From the NCBI GenBank assembly GCA_022703445.1, contig JAKLDR010000015.1:1-60192 (forward strand): a stretch of 60,192 nucleotides of DNA. The letters run 5' to 3'. This document shows positions 28,700 to 38,200 of the stretch, in pieces. Within the stretch, counting starts at the first letter, position 1; each line of letters begins with the position of its first letter. Position numbers and translations under genes: made by a program. The notes below the pieces were generated by a model. It was not told where the DNA came from. It searched no databases and saw nothing but the letters and a program-made list of their open reading frames with translations. The DNA is from Planctomycetota bacterium (GTDB lineage Bacteria; Planctomycetota; SZUA-567; JAKLDR01).

Positions 28700-28775
28700 C
28701 ACCACCAAGACACTAAGAAAGACCAAGCCTGACTCACGTCCTGGTGACTTCTTGGTGCCTTGGTGTCCTGGTGGT
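28700..28775. repeat. Inverted pair of degenerate octamer tracts (CACCAAGA)
   Basis: Arm one (28700-28728) reads CACCACCAAGACACTAAGAA in degenerate CACCAAGA units. Arm two (28741-28775), on the other strand, reads CCACCAGGA, CACCAAGG, CACCAAGAA. The loop is short. The element sits between the stop of the sigma/DUF4091 gene at 28790 and the upstream region of the operon that starts at 28593. Confidence 0.72.
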
Positions 28776-28789
28776 TAGGTACCCTCCAG

Positions 28790-31700
28790 CTACTTCTTTC
28801 CGAGCTTCTTCTCGACCTCCGCGGCCAGCTCGAAGACCCGCCGGTCGAGCTCCTGCCAGCCGAGGTGGACCGTGCCGTAGCTGACCCGGCCGCCCTCCGG
28901 GGCGTGCGCCCGGGCGTAGTTGAGCCGGTCGACGTAGATCTGCCGGCACTTGCCGGCGAGCTCCGCGCCGATGGCGTCCGCCTTGTCCTTCTCGCCCTGG
29001 GCCTCGGCCACCACGATCAGCGCCTCGGCCATCTGGATGCCCTCGAGCATCTGCAGGAAGCGCGCGGTGGGCTCGGCGCCATCGGGACCGGGCCAGGCCA
29101 GCCGCCAGAGGTTGGGCTCGCGCTGGCCGCAGCTCGAGAACGGGTAGCGGTTGAAGACCCGCATGCCCCGGCCCTTGTCGTCCTTGGCGCAGTCCCAGAA
29201 GTCGAGACACGTCCGGCCGATGCCCCGCGTGCCGCAGAAGAGCGCGCGCTCCGCGAAGGTCCGGTACTTGAGCAGCGACAGGGTGTCGTCGAAGTTGTGG
29301 CGCACGTAGGCCGTGCCCGGCCAGGAGCGCTGCTTCCAGATGGGCGGCAGACCCTTGTCCGGGTCGGCGATGGACATCCCGTAGCAGAACTCGTGGAGCA
29401 CCACGCGCCCGCCGAGCTTGGAGGCCGCGTAGGGCTTGGGGTCGCGGGTCACGCTGTGGCAGCCGCGGGTCCAGCTGGCCGGACCGCCGCCGGGCCAGAT
29501 CTCGTCGAAGGCCTTGAAGACCTCCGCCGGGGCGGTGCCGTCGGACAGAATCCCGATGGCCATGCCCTTCTCCATGCCCTGCTTGGCCAGCCGCTCGCGG
29601 ATCTGCTCGAGCACCGGCTTCCAGAACTTCTTGCTCTCATCGCTGTCGAAGGACGGCACCTGCAGCCGGCTCTTCTGTCCGGTCTTCCTGTCGAGGACCG
29701 TGACGGTGTTCTCCTGGTTGGCCTTTCGCGCCTCCCAGCCGCCGGAGTGCCAGATCTGCAGGCCGACCACGTCGGGCACTCCCAGGCGCTTCTTGGTCAG
29801 CTCCACGAAGCGGTCGAAGACCGAGAAATCGTACTCGAAGGAGCCGTCCTCCTTCCTGACCCAGATCACCATGCCTTCATCGTTGCCGAACTGGGTGCGC
29901 TCCACCACCGGGATGTTGACGATCTTGTTGCCGAGCTCGGCGAGCAGCGCGAAACTCCGGTCGACGAGCTTCCAGTGTTCCTCGGACCACTCCTTGACGT
30001 TGTACTGGAGCGCGAGACTCGTCGGCGACTGGTACATGCCCACGTAGGTGCGGAAGGCCACCGGGTCGGGAACGGTCCAGTTCCCGACCTGCAGCACCAC
30101 CGGCACGGGCACGTCGGCGGCGCCCCCGGCCGAGATGGTCAGCGTACCGCGGTACTCGCCGGCCGGCGCATCCTTTGGAACGCGGACGGTCAGGTAGATC
30201 GGCTGGATCGCACCGCTCGCCCGGACCACCGGCACCTCGGCGGGCGCCTCGGGCGTAAGCGCGTCGAACCACTCGAGCTGCTTGTAGACCAGGCCGTCGA
30301 GCCGGGCCCAGCGCACCTTGAGCTGCGCCGCCGGTATGACTCCGCCGCCCGAAGCGGCCTTCAGGTCGCTCGCGACCGCCTTGAGGCCCTTGATGGCTGT
30401 GTCCGAGCCGACCATCACCTTGCCTGAGAAGGTCGCGTTCCGCGCGCCGACCATGGTGATGGGCCGGAGCTTCTCGTTGGGGTCGCCGTAGTCGCCGACG
30501 CCGGCGCGGTCGTTGACGTCGTGGTTCCAGACCTGCAGGCCCTTGGGCCGGCCGGTGTTGGCTACGGCGCCCGTTCCGGAAGCGCGGAGCTCGGCGCCGA
30601 GCAGGCCGCAGGGCACCCAGCCGTACTCCGCGCTGAACTCCTTCTGCACCGCGGCCGGGTGGTACGGGCTGCGGTGGATCTCCACGGCCAGGACGTTGAC
30701 CCCCTTGCGGAGCGCCTCGCGGGGCAGCTCGACCGGCCCGAGCGAGCGGTCGCGCTTGGCGATGCGCTCGACGAGGTCCTTCTCCCCCTTGGCGACGCGC
30801 TGCTTGGCGTGGTAGTCGTCGGGGATGAGCTTGCCGGCCGAGTCGACCCAGGCCTCGTCCGGGTAGGCCGCGCCGGCCGCCGCCGCGTCGAGCTTGCCCT
30901 CGGGCAGGTCCTGCCGGGCGACCTCCCGGCCGTTCAGGTAGACGACGGCTCCCCCGCGGTAGGCGAGCTTGAGGTACAGCCCCTTGACCGCCGCCGGGTC
31001 GGTCACCGCGAACTTGCCGCGCAGGCTGATGACCCCGCTCGAGAACTGGATGCCGGGGTTGGAGATCATCTGGCTCACGCTGCGGACGAACCCGGAGGCG
31101 TGCTGGTCCTTGGAAGGATTGCGGCCGAAGCCGCGGGCCCACTCGGCGTCGTCGAAGTCCGGCGAGGCCCACTCGGCCGGCGGCGGCGGCGTCTCGATGT
31201 TCTCGATGCCCGGGTAGTCGCGGTAGGGCACGACGCACTTGATGATCCCGCCGGCGCCGCCGTCCTTCCCCGGGACGAGCGGCTTGCGCAGCGTCACGTG
31301 GAAGCGCCAGCAGCTGCCGTCGTCGAAGATCGGCGCGGCGTCGGCCGGCACGGTCGCCGGGACGGCCTTGAGGGCCGGCGGCTCGCCCGCGGCCATGTGG
31401 ATGGCTGCCCCGCCGCCGACGCCGACCGCGGTCAGGCCGGCCAGCACCAGCGCCGTCATCTTCATCTTGGCCCAGAACATTGCCTTCATGGTTCCCTCCG
31501 CCAATTGTACGGGCACAGCATGCTGTGCCCCTACGATTCCCGCCGCTCCCGCCGCGCCGGCGATTGCCGCCGACTTGGTCACCGCCAGGATGGACCCCAC
31601 CAGGCCGCCGGGCACGGCGACCTGCGACTCGGCCGCGAGCGCCCCGGTCAGCGCCGCGGCGGACAGAGCCACGCCGTGCCGCTCGAAGCGCTCGCGCAGC

Positions 31701-32218
31701 CGGGCCAGGCCGTCGCTGGCCCTGCGGCTCAGCGTGCCCAGCGGGCAGCCGGCCAGTTCGGCGGCGGCGCTTTCGCTGTGGCCCTCGAGGTATCTCAGGA
31801 TCACCGCCTGGCGCTGGGCGGCCGGCAGAGCGGAGAGCTCCCGGTCGAGCCCGGCCCTGACCTCATCCCGGGCCAGCCCCGACTCGACGGGCTCCGGCTC
31901 CGGGGCGCGCTCGCGCACCATGACCGCCTCCTTCTCCTTCCGGGATCGGTCGAGCCGGGCGTGCAGAACCTGCAGCGCGGTGCGCCTGGCGACCTCGTGC
32001 AGCCAGGCCGCCGGCTCCTCCAGGCGCCCGAGCGACCCGGCCTTGCGGGCCAGGACCACGAAGGCGGCCTGGGAGGCCTCCTCGGCGTCGTGCCGGTCGC
32101 CCAGGGCGCGCAGGCAGGTCCGGAAGACCATCGGACCGTGCCGCGCGGCCAGCTCGGCGAAGGCCGCCTCGTCGCGCGATGCCGCGTAGGCCGCCAGCAG
32201 TTCCGGGTCGGTGCGCAT
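28790..32218 (-). CDS. ECF sigma factor fused through a membrane segment to a DUF4091-type domain
   Basis: This is one uninterrupted frame of 1142 codons. Residues 10-90 are sigma region 2 (AFAELAARHGPMVFRTCLRALGD, DAEEASQAAFVVLARKA). Residues 120-182 are region 4 (LPAAQRQAVILRYLEGHSES, LGTLSRRASDGLARLR). Residues 184-230 are weakly hydrophobic, and AEGTMKAMFWAKMKMTALVLAG (239-260, opening the helix at 254-272) matches the membrane tail seen on many planctomycete ECF sigmas. From about 290 the protein is a full DUF4091-type protein, paralogous to 18247-20805 and of the same length. Topology predicts a cytoplasmic sigma and an exported enzyme-like domain. An internal ATG at 31489 with GGAGG in front could also yield the exported part alone. 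The predicted message is leaderless. Confidence 0.82.
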   Translation of the reverse strand: MRTDPELLAAYAASRDEAAFAELAARHGPMVFRTCLRALGDRHDAEEASQAAFVVLARKAGSLGRLEEPAAWLHEVARRTALQVLHARLDRSRKEKEAVMVRERAPEPEPVESGLARDEVRAGLDRELSALPAAQRQAVILRYLEGHSESAAAELAGCPLGTLSRRASDGLARLRERFERHGVALSAAALTGALAAESQVAVPGGLVGSILAVTKSAAIAGAAGAAGIVGAQHAVPVQLAEGTMKAMFWAKMKMTALVLAGLTAVGVGGGAAIHMAAGEPPALKAVPATVPADAAPIFDDGSCWRFHVTLRKPLVPGKDGGAGGIIKCVVPYRDYPGIENIETPPPPAEWASPDFDDAEWARGFGRNPSKDQHASGFVRSVSQMISNPGIQFSSGVISLRGKFAVTDPAAVKGLYLKLAYRGGAVVYLNGREVARQDLPEGKLDAAAAGAAYPDEAWVDSAGKLIPDDYHAKQRVAKGEKDLVERIAKRDRSLGPVELPREALRKGVNVLAVEIHRSPYHPAAVQKEFSAEYGWVPCGLLGAELRASGTGAVANTGRPKGLQVWNHDVNDRAGVGDYGDPNEKLRPITMVGARNATFSGKVMVGSDTAIKGLKAVASDLKAASGGGVIPAAQLKVRWARLDGLVYKQLEWFDALTPEAPAEVPVVRASGAIQPIYLTVRVPKDAPAGEYRGTLTISAGGAADVPVPVVLQVGNWTVPDPVAFRTYVGMYQSPTSLALQYNVKEWSEEHWKLVDRSFALLAELGNKIVNIPVVERTQFGNDEGMVIWVRKEDGSFEYDFSVFDRFVELTKKRLGVPDVVGLQIWHSGGWEARKANQENTVTVLDRKTGQKSRLQVPSFDSDESKKFWKPVLEQIRERLAKQGMEKGMAIGILSDGTAPAEVFKAFDEIWPGGGPASWTRGCHSVTRDPKPYAASKLGGRVVLHEFCYGMSIADPDKGLPPIWKQRSWPGTAYVRHNFDDTLSLLKYRTFAERALFCGTRGIGRTCLDFWDCAKDDKGRGMRVFNRYPFSSCGQREPNLWRLAWPGPDGAEPTARFLQMLEGIQMAEALIVVAEAQGEKDKADAIGAELAGKCRQIYVDRLNYARAHAPEGGRVSYGTVHLGWQELDRRVFELAAEVEKKLGKK
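31507..31534. repeat. Perfect 20-bp palindrome inside the sigma/DUF4091 gene
   Basis: GGGCACAGCA followed directly by its reverse complement (31511-31530), with GTAC and CTAC flanks. It encodes AQHAVPVQ, between the hydrophobic linker and the membrane helix. GTAGGGGCAC...-type palindromes recur in many bacterial genomes, so this looks like a dispersed element rather than a conserved protein segment. Confidence 0.65.
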
Positions 32219-32226
32219 GGGTTCGA

Positions 32227-32255
32227 AGCTTAGCGCTCGGCTCCCCTTTCCTCAA
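32227..32255 (-). promoter_or_regulatory. Promoter of the sigma/DUF4091 fusion, leaderless arrangement
   Basis: TTGAGG (32255-32250), a 17-bp spacer and TAAGCT (32232-32227). Eight bases separate the -10 from the ATG at 32218, and no ribosome site fits between them. This repeats the nadE arrangement. Confidence 0.5.
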
Positions 32256-32322
32256 GAGAGTCAGGCGGCGGGCGGAAATCCCTCGGGGGATTCCGGGGAA
32301 AAGCGGGAGCGCTCACAACGGC

Positions 32323-32426
32323 CATTCTCACGCCAAGACGCCAAGAGCCGCTGGCTTCTTCTCTCGGGACCGAAAAGGTCGCTGCCGTTGTTGTTCTTAG
32401 CGGCTTCGCGCCTTGGCGTGAGAATG
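32323..32426. repeat. Inverted pair of degenerate octamer tracts (CGCCAAGA)
   Basis: Arm one (32323-32351) starts CATTCTCACGCCAAGACGCC. Arm two (32400-32426) is its near-complete reverse complement, with GCGGC at the inner and GAGAATG at the outer end. The loop is about 48 bases. It sits between the NHL-repeat gene (stop at 32450) and the sigma/DUF4091 gene, and may separate their transcripts. Confidence 0.75.
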
Positions 32427-32449
32427 CTGTTCACAGGCGCCTCGGGACT

Positions 32450-35098
32450 TCACGGCGCCGCGCACTCCGCGCTGGCCGAGGGCTCGAACTTGACCACGAC
32501 GACCCGGCGGTTGCTGGCGTCGCCGATGAAGACCCGGCCGTCGGCGACCGAGACGTGATAGGCCCCGGCCAGCGCGATCTCCGGCTCGGGGACCTTGGAG
32601 CCCGGCCCGGCGCTGTCGGCGTTGCCGTAGCGGCCGATGCGCGCGAGCTGGTTGCCGCCTGAGTCGAGCATCTCCACCGAGAAGCGGAACGGGTTCGGGG
32701 CGAAGACCCGGCCGTACTCGTCGACGGCCAGGGACGAGTTGTAGCAGGCGCAGCCCGGATCGGGCATCAGCCCGTCGCCGGAGCTGGGGATGATCCCGCA
32801 CCCCGGGTAGCGCCACTGGGCTCCGGCCACCTTGACCTCGTAGCCCAGGTAGGCCGAGCGGTAGGTGGCTGCGTCGGCCGGCGCGTTCTCGAGCTTGTCG
32901 GCGGCCTTGGGCTCGCCGTAGTCGGCCCGCTTCAGGTTCCAGGGGTGCTGGCCATAGATCACCCCGCCGTTCGGGCTGAACTTGAAGACCGAGCCCCAGT
33001 GCCAGAGGTAGGCGTTGTAGTAGACGTGGTTCCAGGGGAACTCGCGCTCCTTGTCCTTCCAGAAGACCCAGCCCTTGTCCGGCACCTTGCCCATGAAGGC
33101 CGCCGGGAAGGGCTTGTCGGCGGGCTTGAGGTTCATGCCCACGTAGATGTTCCCGGCGGCGTCGACGCCCAGGCCGCAGTCGCCGTAGCCCATGCCGTCG
33201 AGGATCTTCTCCTTGAGCATCTTGCCGTCCGGGCCGTAGACGTCGACGCGCCCCCCGTAGGCCTCGGCCCCGCCGTAGTTGGAGTTGCGCGAGACGTAGA
33301 GGTTGCCTTTCAGGTCCACGCAGATGCCGGGCATGCCCATGTTCGGCCCGAAGCCGCGGTAGCCCTTGGTGACGATCTTGTTGGAGCCCTCGCCGGAGAA
33401 GGCCAGGGGCTTGCCCGTCGGGTCGAAGCGGTAGACGGCGTTGTCGCGGCCGCCCATCACGTAGACGTTGCCTTCGCGGTCCAGGGTCACGTAGGTGCCC
33501 TTGCAGAACGGCGCCTTCTTGCCGGTGGCCAGGTCGATCGAGTAGATCTGGACCTCGCCGTTCTCGTAGGCCAGGACGCGGTTGCGCGCCGGGTCGCCGG
33601 CGATGTAGGTCGCGTGGTGCATGGAGTTGTCGTTGCTGACCGCCGCGCCGGGCTCCAGGCTCGCGCCCTTGTCGTCCACCGGGCACAGGCCCTTGGCGGT
33701 CGCCACCCACAGCCGGGCCGGCGCCGCCGTGGCGTCGAGGGCCATGACGCCCATGCCCTTGGAGTCGAGCTTGGCGAGCTCCCTGGGCTCGCCCTTGCCC
33801 CAGGGCGAGAACTTCCGGAGGACCGAGTTGGGGCCGAGCAGCCGGCCCCACTTGACCTCGACGTTGCAGGACATCACGTAGATCTCGCCGCTGGCCGGAT
33901 GCACGGCCAACTGGTAGGGCTGGTCGACCGCGAACTTGCCAAGGAGCTTGGCATCCTTGTCAAAGACCATCACCCGGTTGTTGCCGTGGTCGCCGACAAA
34001 GACGTTGCCCTCCTTGTCGACGGCCAGCGCGGTGGGGTTGTTGAAGTGCGCGTCGTCGGAGCCGGCCTCGTCCTTGCCGAGCCAGGGCGTGCCGGCCTCC
34101 TTGTCGGTCCACTTCATGCGCAGGACGGCGTGGCGCTTGGCGCCGTAGCGGCTGTTGGCGCCGACCGACACGTAGCACCACTCGCCGTCGGGGCTCAGCG
34201 CCACGTGGTCGAAGAGCCCGCAGGTGCCCTCGCCGGCGCCGCCGAGCATGCCCCGGCTGCCCTTCCGGAGCTGGGGCCCGACGAAGTTCATCCCCTCGGG
34301 CCCTCCGCCTTGCGGGTGCACGGCGATCAGGTGGCGCGGCGAGCCCTGCTCGCACATGGTGCCGACGGCGCTGACCATGACGATCGGCCCCTTGGGGTGC
34401 ACGGCCATGTTCTGGTGGTGCAGGCCGTTGATCAGGGGGTAGTTGGTCCGCGCCGTGGCGTTGTGCACCAGCGGCATCCGCTCGCCCTCGGCCTCGAGCA
34501 TGCCCACGGCGGCCATCCGCTCCTTGGGGGTGTTGGCCGCGTAGGGGATGATGGTCCGGAGGTATTTGCCGTTCCTGTCGAGGACGCGCATTTCCGTGCC
34601 GCCGCGGAAGCTCTCGGACATCATTACGAAGAGCTCGCCGCCGGGGCCAACGGCCAGGCCCATGATGCCCGGCAGGCAGTTGCCGTCGAAGCCGGCGTAC
34701 CGGTCGAGTCGGGGCTTGAGCCCGGCCAGCACCCTCACCTTGCACGCGCCGGCGACCGGCTTGCCGACGTCATCCTTGCGGTCCCAGAGTATCTCCTGGG
34801 CGAGCGAGTCCTTCTTGAGCGGCTCGGGCGCGTTCTTGCCGAGGAGTCCGGCGGCCAGGTGGCGGACGATCTTGCCGCCGCCGTCGACCACCGCCACCTC
34901 GACGTCGGAGGGCGCGGCGAGCGCGAAGCTGATCTTCACCTTGTCGCCGGCGGCCTCGGCCTTGGGCGCGGCGGCGAACTTGACCTCGCCTTCCCTACGC
35001 GTGTCGAGCGGCGCCTCAAGGGTTCCGGCCCGGACGGGCGCGGTGGTCAGGATGAGCACGGCGGTGATGGCTGAGAGCTTCAGAAGCCTGCGCGTCAT
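32450..35098 (-). CDS. Secreted NHL/beta-propeller protein, paralogue of 20825-23470
   Basis: The 882-residue protein has a signal peptide (MTRRLLKLSAITAVLILTTA). The same FlgD-like domain follows (PSDVEVAVVDGGGKIVRHLAAG, then the AQEILWDRKDDVGKP block shared with the paralogue as AQEVEWDSRADYGKP). The NHL propeller includes ALAVDKEGNVFVGDHGNNRVMVFDKD and GVDAAGNIYVGMN. The late Cys-containing block (PDPGCACYNSSLAVDEYGRVFAPNPF) parallels CNCENMSFDVDEFGRAFFPDQ. The ATG follows AAGGAGTCCCC. It lies upstream of, and on the same strand as, the sigma/DUF4091 fusion, the same gene order as in the other module. Such propellers often bind glycans or act as lyases; which applies is not visible. Confidence 0.82.
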   Translation of the reverse strand: MTRRLLKLSAITAVLILTTAPVRAGTLEAPLDTRREGEVKFAAAPKAEAAGDKVKISFALAAPSDVEVAVVDGGGKIVRHLAAGLLGKNAPEPLKKDSLAQEILWDRKDDVGKPVAGACKVRVLAGLKPRLDRYAGFDGNCLPGIMGLAVGPGGELFVMMSESFRGGTEMRVLDRNGKYLRTIIPYAANTPKERMAAVGMLEAEGERMPLVHNATARTNYPLINGLHHQNMAVHPKGPIVMVSAVGTMCEQGSPRHLIAVHPQGGGPEGMNFVGPQLRKGSRGMLGGAGEGTCGLFDHVALSPDGEWCYVSVGANSRYGAKRHAVLRMKWTDKEAGTPWLGKDEAGSDDAHFNNPTALAVDKEGNVFVGDHGNNRVMVFDKDAKLLGKFAVDQPYQLAVHPASGEIYVMSCNVEVKWGRLLGPNSVLRKFSPWGKGEPRELAKLDSKGMGVMALDATAAPARLWVATAKGLCPVDDKGASLEPGAAVSNDNSMHHATYIAGDPARNRVLAYENGEVQIYSIDLATGKKAPFCKGTYVTLDREGNVYVMGGRDNAVYRFDPTGKPLAFSGEGSNKIVTKGYRGFGPNMGMPGICVDLKGNLYVSRNSNYGGAEAYGGRVDVYGPDGKMLKEKILDGMGYGDCGLGVDAAGNIYVGMNLKPADKPFPAAFMGKVPDKGWVFWKDKEREFPWNHVYYNAYLWHWGSVFKFSPNGGVIYGQHPWNLKRADYGEPKAADKLENAPADAATYRSAYLGYEVKVAGAQWRYPGCGIIPSSGDGLMPDPGCACYNSSLAVDEYGRVFAPNPFRFSVEMLDSGGNQLARIGRYGNADSAGPGSKVPEPEIALAGAYHVSVADGRVFIGDASNRRVVVVKFEPSASAECAAP

Positions 35099-35211
35099 GG
35101 GGACTCCTTCGTCCGGGAAGCCGGCCGGTCAGGGTGCCTGGCCGACGAGCCTCCTCCTATGCAAGAGTGGACGCTCAAGGGGCGGAAATCGGCGGAATCT
35201 GCGGGGAAGGT

Positions 35212-38200
35212 TCAGGTCCCGGGCAGCCGGGCGGCTTCGATCTTGACCAGTTCGTAGGGCCAGGCCCGGCCGGAGAGGGCCTTGGCGGCGGCGGCCAGGC
35301 GCTCGTCGGCGCCCTTGGGATCGCCGGCCATGGCGGCGCGGGCGGCCAGGACCAGCTCCATCTCCGCGGGGGGCAGCAGCCGGCGCTCCTCGTTCTCCCG
35401 GCGGAAGTCCTCCACCGAAAGCTCCTTGTCAATCGCGCCGCGGGCGGCGAAGGCCACGGCTTCGGCGCCCTTGGCGGACTCGGCCAGGCGCCGGGCGTTG
35501 CGGAGCTTGTCGGCCGCCGGCCGCTGGTTGCGCAGGGCCAGCAGCAGCCCGTGGCGCAGTTCGGCGTTGGCCGCCTCCGCCGGCAACCGGGAGCCCTGCT
35601 CGCGGACGCGCTCATAGGCCGCTCCGGCCGCCGGCAGGTTGCCGGAGAGCAGGTGGTAGCCGGCGAGCTCCAGGCGCCACTCGGCGACCCGCTGCTCCTG
35701 CCCGGCGAGCGACGCCTCCACGGCCAGCAGCGGGCGCATGAAGGCGTCCAGGTCGTCGGGCTTCTTCCGGGCGGCCTCGACGGCGGCCGAGGCCCGGTCG
35801 GCCAGCCGGACGTCGAACATGCCCTGGGCCCGGGCGAAGGCCAGGATCTCGCCGGCCGGCGCGAATCGCTTCCGGCGGGCCTTCTCGCCGGTCAGGTTGT
35901 CCAGGGCCAGGGCGAAGTTGTCGAGGTGGCCGGGGTCCGGCCATATCTCGGCGACGCGCAGGAGGGACTTCTCGTCCTCGGGGGTTTCGCAGCGGGCGAA
36001 GCCCTGTCCGAGGCGGATCGCCGCGGCGGCCAGTTTCTGGCTGACCGCCCCGGGCCAGTTGCCGCGGGCCTCCTCGAGCATGGCCAGCGCCGCGGCCGGG
36101 TCCGAGGCGGTCAGCCCGGAGGCGGCCTCGGCGTAGACGTCGGCGAGCTCCGCTGCCGGATAGATCGAGAACAGCCGGCTGATGGCCGTGTACTCGCGCG
36201 CCTTGCAGTACTTGCCGCCGAGCACCAGGGCGGCCATGGACACGCGGCTGTCGGCCGTGCCCATCCGGCCGGAAGCCAGGGACAGGACCTGCAGCGCCTG
36301 CTCCCGGGTCTTCCGCGGGTCGGACGCCTCCTCGGAGGCCGCCGAGACCGCCGCGGCCACCACCCGGCTGACCAGGTCCTTCATCGGCGTGCCGAGGAGC
36401 CCGTCGCCGGCCGCCTCGTAGATGGCGTCCTTGGCCAGGACGAAGTCCCCGCGCTGGATGCCGGCGTCGCAGATGCTCCGCAGGGCCTCGACCGTGGCGG
36501 GGTTGTCCGATGCGAGCACGCGGGACTGCCGGCCGCCGCGCAGAGCCCCCAGGGCCCAGTCCAGCTCGCGGCCGGCCACGCCGCGCCGGATGGCCTCGGC
36601 CAGCGGGGCGGCCAGGGGGCGCTCGGGGCAGCGCGCGGCCAGAGCCGGCAGTTCGTGGTGGCCGCCTCCGGCCGCCAGTGCCCGGGCCAGGCCGGCGTAG
36701 CCGCGGGCGAAGAGCAGCGATCCTGGCGGGGGTTCGAGGGCCCTGGCCAGGCTGCGGGCCGCGTCGAGCTGCCCGGCGGCGGCCAGCTCCCCGACCAGCG
36801 GGCCCAGCGAGAGCGCCCAGGGGCCGCGCAGCGCGGCGCCGCCCGACTTGGCCGCGGCGTCGAGCATGCGGACGAAGGCCTCGGCGCCCAGGTGCCCGTC
36901 ACGGAGTGCCCGGCCGGCCACGGCCAGCTCGCGGCCGCCGGCCTCGGCCAGCGCGCGCTGCAGCTCGTCGGCGGCGGTGCCGGCCGGGACGCCCGCGGCC
37001 AGCCGCCGGGCCTCGGCGTAGCTCTGCAGCGTCCGGGAGCAGTCCGGGTCCAGGTCGCGCTTGAGGTCGAAGTACAGGCCCATGCGCAGCTGGGTCATGG
37101 CCCGCTCGGCCATGCGCTCCGGCTCGCCCCGGCGCGGCGCGCCGGCCAGGATGGCTTCGTATTGCTCGAAGGCCCCGTTGTAGTCGCCCCGGTTGAAAAT
37201 GTTGTCGGCGGCGAAGAGCTTGCTGGGGTGCTCGGGCAGCAGCTGGCGCTGGACCTCCAGCCCGGTCAGGCGCAGCTCCTCCGGGCCGCGGACCAGCAGG
37301 CGCAGGTTGCGGTAGCGGTAGTTCGAGAACCCGGCGCTGGCGCACTCCAGCGCGGCCAGCTCCGCGCCGTCCGGGCCGGCCAGCCGGAACGAGAGGGTCA
37401 TGCCCTCGCGGGTGATGGTCGCGGTGTAGCGGCGGCCGGGTTCGAGCGCGGGCATGCGCCGGTCGGCGGTCACCGGGGCCGGCGTGCCGGCCGCCAGGCG
37501 GTCGGGGTCGGACGCGGCCACCAGCTCCAGCCGCCCGGGCCTGAGCCGGAAGTAGCAGGGCACCGGGTCGCCGGCGAAGCCCATTCCCAGGGTGAAGTCG
37601 CCCGGCGCGCCGGACAGCTCGAAGGTCATCCGCACCCGGGCGTTGCCGTAGATCATCTCCTTGGAGACGCGGGCGTTCCAGGCGGCGCGCAGGTCGAGGC
37701 GGTCCTCGCCGGTCTCGGGGTCCAGGCGGAACTCGCCCTGGAAGTTGCGGGGCTCCCAGCCGGACTGCAGGTCGGCCGCGGCGAAGCCCGGGTCCGGCTT
37801 CCAGCTGGGCTGGGAGCCGGCGGCGAACTCCTGCATGCGGGCCTCCAGCTCCTGCTTGGCCCGCTGGGTGGACTGGTGATAGAAGAACCCGGCCACGCTC
37901 AGCCCGGCCACGGCCAGCACGCTGGCGGCCACCGCCAGGCTGGACCAGTGCTTGCGGGCCTTCTTGGCGGCCAGGTACCAGAGGCTGGCCGGCCGGGCCC
38001 GGATGGGCTCGCCGGAGCGGTAGCGGCGGATCTCGTCGCGGAGCTCGCCGGCGGTGCGGTAGCGGCGTTCCGGGGACTTCTCCATGGCCTTCTGGACGAT
38101 GATCTCGAGCTCCCGGGGCACCCGCGGGTTCACGGCGCGCAGCCGCGGGGGGTCCTCGCTGATCACCGCCAGGACGATCTCCAGCAGATTGGTGCCGCCG

